Origin: Tethya wilhelma
Taxonomy: Eukaryota > Porifera > Demospongiae > Tethyida > Tethyidae
DNA: 64,000 bases
NCBI GenBank assembly: GCA_964030475.1
Contig: CAXIPT010000002.1
Coordinates: forward strand, 14,781,095 to 14,845,094
Reading direction: 5' to 3'
Below, piece after piece: positions 44,162 through 55,464 of the stretch. A model generated the notes under the pieces. The model did not search any database. It was not told the DNA's origin and saw only the letters and a program-made list of their open reading frames with translations. Numbering within the stretch: the first letter of the stretch is position 1; each line of letters starts with the position of its first letter. The translations under genes were made by a program, and so were the position numbers.

Positions 44162-45135
44162 TTTTGTGTACGCTGGAGGAACTGCTCTGGATCTTAGACG
44201 GGTGACAACAAGGTTCTGCGAGTAGGTGAGGGCTTAACTATATGCTCAACTGAATGTATGCAAGTATGCAGCTTCTCCGCAGTATCAGACATCTCTCATT
44301 GTACACTTTTCACGTAACCAAGACACAATTTCATTAAGTAAACAACTAGAAACGAAGCTTGTAGGCAGTTTAGCACTTACTGAACCATCTGTTGCCACTG
44401 CAGGAAATGATAGCATATATATCTACCTAATATGCATGTATGATCGTGCATGTCTAAGCAAATTGTCATACCAATTGGGGTCAGCATCTTCAACATTTTA
44501 GTTGAACTCATTCGGGAATACTTATTGCGGACTTGTGAACGGATCTCAAAAATGCTGATTGCTCCTCCAGCTCTTAAGGAGTTCCACTCACCATTGGTTA
44601 CAAGTCCTGTTCAAATAAAATAAACATACATAATAGGTACAAACAAAACAACAAAAGCAAATAATTATGTATGTTCGTATCAGAACACTACCGTATAGCG
44701 GGTAAACTTGGCGAGAAGTAAATTTGGCGAATTGGCGAATTATTCTTCAAATCTCCAAACTAAAAATCGCCAAACAGTTTAATACACATGTGCGCGCACA
44801 TAAACTATGCAGCGTACGGAATTAAATCGCCAAATTAAAATCGCCATTAATCCCAAAATGGGAATTCTCCAAATTTACCCGCTATACGGTATATATAATG
44901 CACACAACTATTTAATTAATTCAATTAGCAATTGAACCACCTACCAGCAACCTTCACTCCTCTTTGGCTCATCTCCTTGATTACAATCTGAGAAAGGTGC
45001 CTGACCTTCACATCACTGAGAGAGTGGTAGGCCAAGCATTGAATAGGTAGAGCATAAGACTTTTTTTCCCGTCCTTCTGGGCTAATCATGAATACAAGAG
45101 CATGAGTAGCTGGAGTTCTTCTCTATGTAGCAAAA
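44162..45135 (-). pseudogene. Family G gene 3, upstream exons
   Basis: Reading the minus strand: RRTPATHALVFMISPEGREK, SYALPIQCLAYHSLSDVKVR and MSQRGVKVAG with a GTAGGT donor (44946). A TA-flanked MITE sits in the intron. Then LVTNGEWNSLRAGGAISIFE, RNKYSRMSSTKMLKMLTPIG with a GTATGA donor (about 44470), then AVATDGSVSAKLPTSFVS, stop, CLLNEIVSWLREKCTMRDV, and RLRSRAVPPAYTK at the insertion point. The gene continues at 32678 on the far side of the 11.5-kb element. Function unknown. The first exon also occurs in fragment 4 (35409-35215). Confidence 0.6.
44691..44889. repeat. MITE, 199 bp, TA target, CCGTATAGCGGGTAAA ends
   Basis: Terminal repeats CCGTATAGCGGGTAAA and the inverse TTTACCCGCTATACGG are flanked by TA on both sides. 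Interior ATTTGGCGA/TCGCCAAA blocks are also inverted. Confidence 0.8.
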
Positions 45136-45149
45136 AGTTCAGGTTGTGT

Positions 45150-45662
45150 ATGTATTTATATTGTTCATTCTATGACTGTTAAAATTAACCGTCTAGACCT
45201 CAAGAAACAGTCCAATAAATATGCAGAGAAACAGTCCTGCAAAAGAACACCTGAGAAGGATTCAGCATGGGATTGCCCTCGGGAATTCACTTGATCATCA
45301 ATCGAGAGCTTTCTGATGACACGTGGTCCATTGCTGATGTTTTGAAGATTATAGAGAAGGAGGTTCAAATTAGAGAGAGGGCCGCTGAGTCTAGCAGTGC
45401 CGATGCGCACCCTGTGAGACGAGCTACTAAGCCTCCAACAACTGCTGCCTTCCTCTTGAGTAATACTCCAGGACCAATTTAGTGTTCTTTTTGCGATTAA
45501 GACCACACAAGCTCATCCTGTCCAACAGTGACCAGTGTCGAGGCCCGGGAAGGAAATTCTCCGCAAGACCGGTAGATGTTTCGTCTGCCTGAAGAGGAAC
45601 CACATCAGTAGGAATTGTCGCTCGACACTCAAGTGCAGCACGTGTCAAGGGAGACATCAGGT
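45150..45662 (+). pseudogene. BEL/Pao gag fragment with zinc knuckle
   Basis: Reads MGLPSGIHLIINRELSDDTW, SIADVLKIIEKEVQIRERAA (45267 onward), then, in shifted frame, LRKTGRCFVCLKRNHISRNC and RSTLKCSTCQGRHQ, a CCHC knuckle followed by a second C-x2-C. This is the BEL/Pao gag C-terminus. It ends abruptly at 45662 against a minus-strand hAT relic and is not continuous with the BEL pol at 52.7 kb. Confidence 0.65.
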
Positions 45663-46990
45663 GTGAAGTGCATTAGCATGGTGTGTAGGACCATTAAACC
45701 TGTCCTTTAACTGTCCAATTAAGCAATCAATTAAAGGAGTTGCCACCACCCGTTTGTAGTGTTGTTGTGGAGAATTGCTTGGGGTGCTGCTACGGTTTCG
45801 TTGTATACTAGTTTTTCTGGGAACACTCTCAGTTGCACTTATTGAATCAGCTATCTGAAGAATTTCAGCATACCAAGAACTAAAAGTAGTGTCAATGGTA
45901 CTATGAATGGATCTGTCTTTAACTCCACTTACCATCTTATAAGCTTCATAAACATCTTGATTCCTCTTCTCGAGTTTTGAAGCAAGAGACTTTACCTCAT
46001 GCAAGTAATCATGGAGGCTTTCAGTCCCTGAGCTTTATTATGGTATCAGTGTCCCAATTCCAACTGCCATCTGGTGAGGGTAATCATGAGGTGACACTAT
46101 AGCATCTAAAATGGTAACAAGAGCTTAATACATATCTAGAAACACCTCAAAGCATGTGTGCCTCTCCACCCATCTTGTTTTGCAGAGCCCAGGAAGCTTA
46201 CTATGTGAGGAGGATGGTAAAAACTCTTTGATTGTCAGCTCAAACAATCTCTGGCACTTTGCTAGAAAAAGATGAGTTTTGTTGATTACTGAGATAAGAT
46301 TCCTCACCTCCTGTACACAGCAATTGCTAGATTAAGACAGTGAGAATAGCAATGTGTAAACAGGGCTTTTGAGCTGACTTCCTTAATTGTTGCTTGGACG
46401 CAGGCTATCTCTGATGACATGACTAAAGCGCTATCATATGCCTGACCTCGAATGTTGTGTGGATCCAAAGAAACTAAAGGAGCAGAAATTGTTGTCATAA
46501 TATTTCTAGAAATTTATTCAGCATTACATCTGTCTAAATTGACAAAAGACAAGAGGCATTCACTGATATGGGCATATTTGGTGTTGATAAACTACAAATC
46601 GTACGCAAACGGACAGGAGTTTCATATTTGAATAACGATCTGTAGTCTCATCAGCTATTACTGTGAAAGGCATTAGTAAGCTTTTCCCTGATTTTTGCAG
46701 GCATATCCTCATTCTGAATTGTTTTGCTAGTGTATTTTGCATTCTTTTTTGCAATTAAGAGATACTTATTCAGATTGGCATCAGATTTCGCCATCAGTTG
46801 TAATGTGGCCACAAAATTTCCCCGGTTGATGTCATGTACAGAAAAATCAACCTTATCATCACGGTAGCCCCTAAAAGGTAGACCTTGCTTTGCCAAAAAT
46901 TCCACTGCTAAAATGATTTGAGTAAGAATATGCCTATTCTCACTAGCTTGATGCTCTCATTTCGCCATCAACTGTATATCTACACGATGG
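45663..46990 (-). pseudogene. hAT transposase relic, DUF4371 type
   Basis: Reading the minus strand: AVEFLAKQGLPFRGYRDDKV, DINRGNFVATLQLMAKSDAN, NAKYTSKTIQNEDMPAKIRE, PFTVIADETTDRYSNMKLLS (first catalytic Asp), SLDPHNIRGQAYDSALVMSS, FTHCYSHCLNLAIAV, RNLISVINKTHLFLAKCQRL, GLCKTRWVERHTCFEVFLDM and DEVKSLASKLEKRNQD-like blocks to the BEL junction. The order is that of DUF4371-type hAT proteins, but frames change at least four times and the C-terminal dimerisation region is missing, probably removed by the BEL fragment. Confidence 0.75.
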
Positions 46991-47051
46991 TTTGGTTTAT
47001 CATTATTATGCAAGAAAAGGTCAGCTTGCTGAGATGCATTTCAGTATTATT

Positions 47052-47553
47052 CCCAGTACGGTAGTACTGGGTACACAGGAATGGCACGAATGGCCCATTA
47101 GCGCAATACAAATATTCACATAAATAACTCTGCAAAAACTGAGCGGTTGGCACTAAAAGGCTTCTTAAGCTACTATTTAGCTCTTTCCCTTTCTAATGAG
47201 CCAAAAAACATGGCCTAAAACCATTGCTAAAGTACCAAACTACAATTTGCCAAACCTCCAATTTTCTCCATCTTCTTCTTATTCTTCTTCTTATTCTTCT
47301 TCTATCTTCTCACACCATATCTCAAAGACCATTCACTTTTAGAAGCTGATTCTTGAACAGATGAAGTTGGTTTCTTTGTCTTCAATCGCTTTTGCCATCG
47401 GTTTTTAGCACCTCTAATTGAGTAGCCAAATACAAGGCGAAAAGCACCTCTCCATATGGCCGTCATTAATTTCTACACTCATGCATAATTCATTAGCTTC
47501 TAGATAATTTGAGTTGATGACCCTTTCCAAACACAAAGTGTGCGTTATTTGGA
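47052..47553 (+). repeat. Repeat B, copy 5
   Basis: Exact hairpin tip at the start and an expanded CTTCTTATTCTT tract inside. The tail ends GTGTGCGTTATTTGG. Confidence 0.85.
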
Positions 47554-47646
47554 ATTTATAATAAATGCGAGTTGCCTGGAACTATTTTGTGATACCTGGA
47601 TGCTCTTGCTCTTTTTAAGAGATGAATTAGGACTTTGATTATCATT

Positions 47647-48137
47647 CCCAGTACGGTAGTACTGGGTACACAGGATTGGCACGGATGGCCCATTAGCACA
47701 ATACAAATATTCACGCGAGTAACTCTGCAAAAACTGAGTGCTTAGCACTAAAAAGCTTTTCAAGCTACTATTTAGCTCTTTCTCTTTCTAATGAGCCCAA
47801 AAATATGGCCTAAAACCATCGCTAAAGTAACAAACACAAATATGCCAAACCTCCAATTTTCTCCATCTTCTTCTTCTTCTTTTTCTTTCTTGGCTCAACT
47901 TTTCTCAGAGACTATTCACTTTTAGAAGCTGATTCTTGAACGAACGAACTTGGTTTCTTCCGGTACAGTCGCTTTTGCCATCGGTTTTTAGCGTCTCTCA
48001 TTGAGTAGCTAGATACAAGGCAAAAGAGCACCTCCTTTCTATTGCCGCCATTAATATCTACACTCATGCATAATTCATTAGCTTCTAGAAAATTCTAATT
48101 GACGACCCTTTCCACACACAAAAGTGTGCGTTATTTG
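47647..48137 (+). repeat. Repeat B, copy 6
   Basis: Exact hairpin tip at the start. The match ends with GTGCGTTATTTG directly before the n at 48138. Direct orientation to copy 5, 94 bases apart. Confidence 0.85.
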
Positions 48138-48138
48138 N

Positions 48139-48951
48139 GCATGTATGCATACTTACTTCATCTCTAAAAAACTCTCAGACTCTGCATTACTAGTAGGATT
48201 GTTGACTTGGAGCTGTTGAATCATTTGAAATCTCTCCTTGTGGGTGGTGGTTATTATTTAGCATTGTAATCAACGAGATCTGGCTGGTAGTTTGGGTCAA
48301 CAAATTCCGCTTTTGAGGTAGTGATAGAGAACTCCATGACTCCTTCAGTTCTTGGAGGTCTTTCTTATCACAAACCACCACCTGACAAACCGATTTTCCA
48401 AATTTATCTCTTTACTGTGAATTTATCTGGTGAAAAATTAGTGGCCACAGAGATTGCTTCTTGGACTTCAGCTATGGATGCGGTCCGCCAGAATTTCCTG
48501 GCTCCCTCAATTGTAATTCAGGAACCATGACTGCTGTGCCGTGTGATGGTTTGTGGAGATTCAGCCTGCTGCCCCTCCTTGGCAGTCACTGATGGTTCTG
48601 TGTGGCTCACTGCTTGCTTGATGGACTTAGTAGCCCTCTTTGGAGATGCTATTTTTCGACTGTGGGCGGTCTTGCCGGCATTTGAGAGGTAGGGCTTGCT
48701 GTTTGTCATTAGCAGCATTGGTTGCAACTTGAGCATAGCTGAGCCGTGCCAGTGGCACAGCTTTGTGTTGAGAGTGACAGTTGAAGCTGACTTCAAACAA
48801 TGTCTTCTTGAGTTCAGATTTAGTTTCTCAAGCTCCAAATGTAGCTGTGCATTCATTGTCTTTGTTAGGTCCAGCTCACCTTATTGTCATACAAACAGTG
48901 ACTGCTTTTTCTTAAATTTTTTTGATAGTGGCCTTTGGTGACGTTAGCACA
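48139..48951. other. No confident gene; 70-codon ORF noted
   Basis: The first ~50 bases (GCATGTATGCATACTTA...) resemble 25748-25795. A short plus ORF (48321-48530) and a 112-codon minus ORF (48856-48518) exist, but neither shows a recognisable domain, and neither is supported as a gene. Confidence 0.4.
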
Positions 48952-49994
48952 GTACCTGTGTATTACACTACCACAGGAGTTCAGGCAGTCCTAGTTGCAC
49001 TTTATTGCTGATAGACAAAGCTCACACTTTTTGCCATTTTCACTAATGTTAAGAGTTAGTAATAATAATAATAATAATGATAATAACAACTAGCTATAAG
49101 CAGAACACATAGTTTACTTCATCAGGGAGATCAGAATTTGACACATGGTTAATAATTATTAAGCTTAACATTCTTAACAAAGTCAGCACAGTCTGTCATT
49201 CTCACTGTAAGTACAATGATGGCTTGAACCAAAACTAAGAGATAGATTAAAATCATCAAGTAAATATAACTTAAATGACAGCGGAAGATGATCAGAAATA
49301 TTCTCAACATTATCCTCAACAGAAATGTTCCTAACAAGATTAGTATACTAAGAAAAACAGATTGTGATCTGGCCAAGAGAAAGCAGATAGATCATCTCTT
49401 GAACTTATATCAGCATGAGAATCAACCACCACCAGGTCAAGATTGGCCATAAAAGTAGAGAGAGTGTGAAAGAACTAGAAAGGTCCACATTGAAGTCACC
49501 CACAAAAGTTTGAGAGAGAAGAAAACTCAGAGATAGTATCAGTATATTCGAACTCCGAATCAAGACCATAATTAGTTGGCATATACACACATTTACGAAA
49601 AGTGTTGTGTGTGATAGGTCAGAGAAATAGCACAAAATCTCTTAGAACATGAATTTAAGGAGAGTTACGGAACAAAGTAGCACAGTCACCATATGGGCGA
49701 CCTAAAATCAGCTCACTGTCAATCATACCACTCACTCCAACAAAGCTAAAATCAGATAAAATATTGACTTGTCCCAGACACACACCTTATGTAGCTGCAT
49801 TGTAATCATTAATATGATCATGTGCTCTAACAGCTTGTCGGTACTAAAATTCCATGAATACACCGACATCACTGTATTGCACGTGACTTTTTCACAGATC
49901 TGTTGTCTATAAAACCACCATACAGTTTCCTGAATTGTTGTCTGACTTAGTTGGTTACTGGTTGTTTAAAAGCTGAAGTAACCAACTGGCTAGT
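48952..49994. repeat. Tandem duplication, unit 1 (1043 bp)
   Basis: Begins GTACCTGTGTATTACAC. It is repeated immediately at 49995 with only one obvious difference, one extra G near the end of unit 2. Confidence 0.9.
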
Positions 49995-49995
49995 G
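49140..49995 (-). pseudogene. Third LINE endonuclease relic (unit 1)
   Basis: Reading the minus strand: GVSGMIDSELILGRPYGDCA, LFRNSP, VYMPTNYGLDSEFEY, FVGDFNVDL, NLDLVVVDSHADISS and WPDHNLF, in changing frames. This is the middle of an AP-like endonuclease of a non-LTR element. RT is absent. The same relic occurs at 50183-51039 in unit 2. Confidence 0.6.
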
Positions 49996-51038
49996 TACCT
50001 GTGTATTACACTACCACAGGAGTTCAGGCAGTCCTAGTTGCACTTTATTGCTGATAGACAAAGCTCACACTTTTTGCCATTTTCACTAATGTTAAGAGTT
50101 AGTAATAATAATAATAATAATGATAATAACAACTAGCTATAAGCAGAACACATAGTTTACTTCATCAGGGAGATCAGAATTTGACACATGGTTAATAATT
50201 ATTAAGCTTAACATTCTTAACAAAGTCAGCACAGTCTGTCATTCTCACTGTAAGTACAATGATGGCTTGAACCAAAACTAAGAGATAGATTAAAATCATC
50301 AAGTAAATATAACTTAAATGACAGCGGAAGATGATCAGAAATATTCTCAACATTATCCTCAACAGAAATGTTCCTAACAAGATTAGTATACTAAGAAAAA
50401 CAGATTGTGATCTGGCCAAGAGAAAGCAGATAGATCATCTCTTGAACTTATATCAGCATGAGAATCAACCACCACCAGGTCAAGATTGGCCATAAAAGTA
50501 GAGAGAGTGTGAAAGAACTAGAAAGGTCCACATTGAAGTCACCCACAAAAGTTTGAGAGAGAAGAAAACTCAGAGATAGTATCAGTATATTCGAACTCCG
50601 AATCAAGACCATAATTAGTTGGCATATACACACATTTACGAAAAGTGTTGTGTGTGATAGGTCAGAGAAATAGCACAAAATCTCTTAGAACATGAATTTA
50701 AGGAGAGTTACGGAACAAAGTAGCACAGTCACCATATGGGCGACCTAAAATCAGCTCACTGTCAATCATACCACTCACTCCAACAAAGCTAAAATCAGAT
50801 AAAATATTGACTTGTCCCAGACACACACCTTATGTAGCTGCATTGTAATCATTAATATGATCATGTGCTCTAACAGCTTGTCGGTACTAAAATTCCATGA
50901 ATACACCGACATCACTGTATTGCACGTGACTTTTTCACAGATCTGTTGTCTATAAAACCACCATACAGTTTCCTGAATTGTTGTCTGACTTAGTTGGGTT
51001 ACTGGTTGTTTAAAAGCTGAAGTAACCAACTGGCTAGT
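49995..51038. repeat. Tandem duplication, unit 2 (1044 bp)
   Basis: Near-perfect copy of 48952-49994. Confidence 0.9.
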
Positions 51039-51158
51039 GGTTTCTGAGACTTCTAGTCGACTCAGCTCTACATTGCCCAGGGTACTATTTGTAGCACCCC
51101 ATATAATAAGATGTGAATCGTTCAGTCCTACTGAAGATTCACTACCTTCTATGGGCAA
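50183..51158 (-). pseudogene. Third LINE endonuclease relic (unit 2)
   Basis: Same motifs as unit 1 (SELILGRPYGDCA, FVGDFNVDL). It extends slightly further upstream with MPIEGSESSVGLNDSHLIIW, a stretch without a recognised domain that may be the region before the endonuclease. Confidence 0.55.
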
Positions 51159-51318
51159 GCAAGGGTTTTTCCATCCCTCTAGGAGACTTCATTATTCTCC
51201 ATTTCTGATAGTCTCTTCTCGAGGCTGGAGAGAGCAGACAAAACTCTGTCTTCAAACTGCTAAATAGAGGTGCTCAGTTGGGTTCTGGAGCTCTGCTCTG
51301 ACACTATCTGCTGCTGTT

Positions 51319-51753
51319 GTGCTTCTACTTCTGCTAGGGAGTGGGTACTCTGTCCCTGGGTGTTCAGGTTTAGAGGGCTCTGCCTCTCTGTATGTCGACT
51401 GGTACACAAAAGCTAGAGTGTCCCTCAAGTGCAACTTGCCAAAGGAAGTGAAGGATGCTAATTCTCACCTTGCTAGGCTCCTGATTCTAGTGTTAGATAT
51501 CGATGCAGTTGCACCTCTAGTGTATATTCTGGAGGAATCAACCAAAGAGTCCCTAATGCCGGAGTCTGCCACAAAGGCTGCAAAGACAGCCCTGAACCTC
51601 CTCAGAAATGCCTCAAGCCAGATAACTAAAGAATGCAGATGTTGTATTCTGAATGCTCATTTCCAAATTCATGATTATGTTCACGTATGTGTGGCACATG
51701 CTGGAATATTCAACAAGAAATTGAATCTGAGTCAAGTGAACATATCCAAGTAA
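51319..51753 (+). pseudogene. Gag-like relic of a retroelement (possibly tyrosine-recombinase type)
   Basis: The reading frame contains LKCNLPKEVKDANSHLARLL, LVLDIDAVAPLVYILEESTK, ESATKAAKTALNLLRNASSQ and ITKECRCCILNAH. Similar helical segments occur near the start of DIRS/Ngaro-like elements in cnidarians and sponges, as far as I recall. The frame continues without similarity to a stop at 51753. No recombinase or RT is nearby on this strand. The family call is tentative. Confidence 0.4.
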
Positions 51754-51784
51754 ATCAGGCAGGGTAGAGCAGCTAGCTATCTCG

Positions 51785-52475
51785 AAATAAGGTAGAGGGC
51801 AATAGGTAAGCGAAGCCTCGGCGCGTGCGTTGCACGTGCAGAGGGTTACGGTAGTCGTTTTGTCTGTCTGTCTGTCCCATTGAAATCTCAAGAAAGACAG
51901 CTCTAGCGACAAAATTGATCGTACTTACATTCATAACTGAATGATTTTGTAAAAATATATTTTTTGCTGTCCAAAACACTGTAGTTCTTGGGTCTTTTGT
52001 GCTTCTTTGAGCGCTTAGCTTCAAGGCCACACCTACTAATTTGGTGTTGCTGAGGTGCAATGCTCATGGCTCTTTGCATGGCTGTGTTGTTTGACAAGAC
52101 AGACAGGAGTTGGTCTGCTTTCTATGTAAGCATATAGGGCATGCAAAGACTTTACACAAGCTACATCATTATAGCTAATGTATCAGTGGTTAGCTCAGGC
52201 TGAGGCCCAGACTTTCGGACAGCAGCTGAGTATGTACATAACCATAGCAGAGCTCAACTGGTTTAGAGTCTGTGACATGTCCTGCTTCACCACTGCCGTG
52301 TTAGCTATGCCGGCCACTAGATGGATCATAGCCTGCATGTAGTATTGAAGTTTTCATACTGAGTTATGTTATACTCTTTTACACTATGTATATGCATATA
52401 AGTGTGCTAGCTAGTTGCATGAGTGCGCCGAGGCTTATGCACCATTGGTGCCTTCATTTTACATGGTCCTTTGAG
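51785..52475. repeat. Repeat D, copy 2 (inverted)
   Basis: Inverted relative to 43020-43715. It carries CGTTTTGTCTGTCTGTCTGTCC, and ends GAAGCCTCGGCGCGTGCG and GTGCGCCGAGGCTTATGC. Confidence 0.65.
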
Positions 52476-52663
52476 CAGGATGAGAGAATAGTATTTCATA
52501 GCACTGTTTTACTGAACGCTATTTTCAATAGAAGCCCACGGAACAGAATGCTCGAGAGACGGAAGCTGTAACTGCTGCTCGTGCCACCTTGAATAGAAAG
52601 AAGGGGTCTGGAGTTGGTCATAGAGCCTCTACTACCGGACTCATTAACTAGACCACCACCACC

Positions 52664-55320
52664 ATGGAAGCTGAGGAACTCGATATGGATCAGCTACGAC
52701 TAAATAAACAGCTGCTTCTTGATAAATTGAGACTTCTGAAGACCTTGGATGAGGAGATAGCTGAATTGGTGCCTGATGACGAACTGGAGGATGAGAACTT
52801 CGCATACACTCTTGTGTTCCACACATGGAAAGGCCATTCTACTGCAAACAGCCCGAGCTGTCATCTTCAATCCACTGAATCCTGAACAGACACTTGAAGT
52901 GTGTTTTCTCTTTGATACTGGGAGCCAAAGATCCTACCGGACCGACCAAGTGATGTGGGCGTTGCAGTTGGAGCCTCAGGGGGTTAAAAACCTGGCCATA
53001 GCCGCATTTGGAGCCAATCAAGAACAAGCCAAGGTATGCCCAATTGTGTCAGTTGGTGTCTGTTTGAGAGGGTATCCCAACATGGATTATTCTCTTTTTG
53101 TTGTCCCTACCATTTGTGAGCCTTTGCAATACCAGCCTGTCACTACAAGCATTGAATCCCATCACCAATTAGGAGACAACTGCCGATTGCCAGTCGATGT
53201 TCTGATAGAATGTGACCATTATTGGGAGTTTGTAACTGGAAGAACATGCCGCGGTGAAGGAGGACCGACTGCTATCCACACTAAACTAGGCTGGGTTTTG
53301 TCTGATCCGACTAGCATTGAGCATACCTCTAGTTGTACAGTAACCCACTCATTCTCTTCGAGTGGATAGTCGACCCATAGGTGCACAGTTAACGTTGAGT
53401 GAACAGCTCCGCTCATTTTGGGAGCTTGAATCATTGGGAATTGTCCCGGACCATGTATGATGAGTTTGCTTCTACTGTACGCTTTCAAGATGGCCGTTAC
53501 CAGGTGTCACTTCCTTGGAAAGAGTTTCATGAACCCCTGTACCAGCTTGTGAGAAGAGGTTGAGAGGACTACTCAAACGGTTGAGACATGACCCAGAGGT
53601 ATTGAAGCAGTACAACTCTACGATCCAAGACCAGCTTGAGAAAGGGATTATTGAGCCTGCTCCTCAGACTACCGAGAACACTACACACTACCTAGCGTGG
53701 TAAGGAGTGACAAGACAACTACCATGCTAAGGGTAGTGTATGATGCATCCTCAAAGACTTCGGGAATGAGTGGCACTGTGCCTCTACAAGGGACCGAAAT
53801 TCCAGCAGCTCATCCTAGACCTTCTTATGCGATTCCGAGCCTACAAGATTGCGGTGATAGCAGATGTGGAAAAGGCATTTCTCATGATAGCCGTTGATGA
53901 GAAGGATCGTGATGTTCTCAGATTTTTGTGGGTTGATGACGTGAACAAGGATGAGCCAGAGATTCGAGCTTACCGATTCACCAGAGTGGTGTTTGGCGTC
54001 TCGTCCAGCCCATTCCTGCCATCCGATACCATTTGGAAGGTTTCTGTAAGACAAATGGAGCCATTATCTGCAAGCTGCTGAATTCCACCTATGTTGATGA
54101 CATCATCTCAGGTGCTGACACTATAGATGAAGCCCTCGATCTGCATATCCATGCCAAGGAGATTTTCGGTTTCAACCTATGAAAGTTCCTCTCCAACTGT
54201 CGACCTCTACAGATGGAAATTGATGCAGCTGAACAGATGACGGGAGTCCTACACTGAGAGAGCATAGGTCAAAGTTCTTGGAGTGAACTGGAATGCATCT
54301 GATGACACACTCATGTTTGATCTCTCGGAGCTTTCCACCATAGCTATTGGGCTGCAACCTATGAAGAGGAACCTAGTAAGCCTGATTGGTCTCTTTAACG
54401 ACCCCTTGGGTTACCTATCTCCTGTCACCATCAAGTTAAAGATTCTCTTTCACCAAGCACGAGTGGAGACCTGCCCGAGCCCCTACTGAAGAAGTGGAAG
54501 TCACTGATTGCTGACCTAGGAGAATCTGTTCGTTTTTCCCTACCTAGGAGCTACTACTACCAAGTTGCAGGTACACACACCCAGTGTGGGTTTTGCGATG
54601 TTTCTGTTCAAGCATATTCTTCTGTGGTTTATTTGGTGATAGAGTCAGATGTGGGCACTACCATGAGGTTTATGGTTGCTAAGACAAGAGTTGCTCCTTT
54701 ACAAACCCAAACAATACCACGACTAGAGCTACTGTCTGCATTTCTTCTGTCCAAACTTGTATCCTCAGTTGCCGGTTGTCTCTCCTCTACTCTCGCTGAA
54801 CTTGAACTTAGGTGCTACACTGACTTGCAAGTAGCCTTATACTGGATCCAAGGAACCACCAGGGAGTGGAAACCCTATGTTAACAACCGAGTCAAGGACA
54901 TCCGTAGCCGAATCAAACCATCTCAATGGAGTCATTGCCCAGGCATCTCTAATCCCGCTGACTTACCTTCACAAGGTTTGCCCTGTTTGGAATTGTCTGT
55001 GAGCCGTCTATGGAGACTGGTGTCTGAGTGACTACTGGCTGGATTTGAGCCAGGTCTGCCGAATGAAGTCTGAGATGCCTAAAGAATGTATCCAAGAGTT
55101 AAAAGCTGTCCCGTCACACAAGCTTCTGTCTACAGAGCAGTTAGTCAAGCTTGAGTCCCTGTTGCAACCCACTGAGTTCAGTACGCTGACTAAACTCTTT
55201 GGAACCACAGCAATGCTTTTGAGAGCTGGTGAGAGATTCAAGTCTAAGAAAGAAACTTGAACACCTGTGCAGTTCGTGGAGGAATGCAAACAGGCTGAAA
55301 TATTGTGGATAAAGAGTGCA
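52664..55320 (+). pseudogene. BEL/Pao gag start and pol (protease, RT, RNase H), broken
   Basis: A short gag-like start (MEAEELDMDQLRLNKQLLLD) is fused by deletion to pol. The protease and DUF1758 region read LEVCFLFDTGSQRSYRT (52914 on), VSVGVCLRGYPNMDYSLFVV and FVTGRTCRGEGGPTAIHTKL. The pre-RT region reads LPWKEFHEPLYQ and DQLEKGIIEPAPQ. RT follows: MLRVVYDASSKTS, after a shift LMRFRAYKIAVIADVEKAFL, YRFTRVVFGVSSSPFL and YVDDIISGADT (54090). The connection reads VKVLGVNWNASDD and GLFNDPLGYLSPVTIK. RNase H reads VAKTRVAPLQTQTIPRLELL and CYTDLQVALYWIQG, and the linker HCPGISNPADLPSQG. At least four frameshifts or stops are present. Integrase and LTRs are missing; the relic ends at a MITE near 55330. 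Confidence 0.85.
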
Positions 55321-55330
55321 CAATGAACAA

Positions 55331-55464
55331 CTTTGAACACTTGACTCGAATAGTGCTTGTGCACGTACGTCATTGCTGAACGTAGAATCCGCAAAAAATT
55401 TGAACTGGGAAAAAACAAACTAGCGTTCCTACATGCTTTATTGCGAAAATTTCCCGCTGTACAG
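55331..55464 (-). repeat. TA-flanked MITE copy (CTGTACAGCGGGAAATTTTCGC end)
   Basis: Its right end, read on minus, starts CTGTACAGCGGGAAATTTTC beside TA. The interior shares ACGTACGTCATTGCTG and TAGCGTTCCTACATGC with the copy at 63120-63372. Confidence 0.65.

Larger units (their letters stand above)
15874..48138. other. Single ambiguous bases (8) marking probable contig joints
   Basis: Lone n bases occur at 15874, 17695, 21477, 23394, 25890, 30749, 42745 and 48138. At 21477, 23394, 25890, 30749 and 48138 a repeat match begins or ends exactly at the n. Confidence 0.7.

Noticed and set aside
51773..52060. 95-codon minus ORF inside repeat D
   Set aside because: Falls entirely in repeat D with no domain; the other copy of D does not keep the frame.
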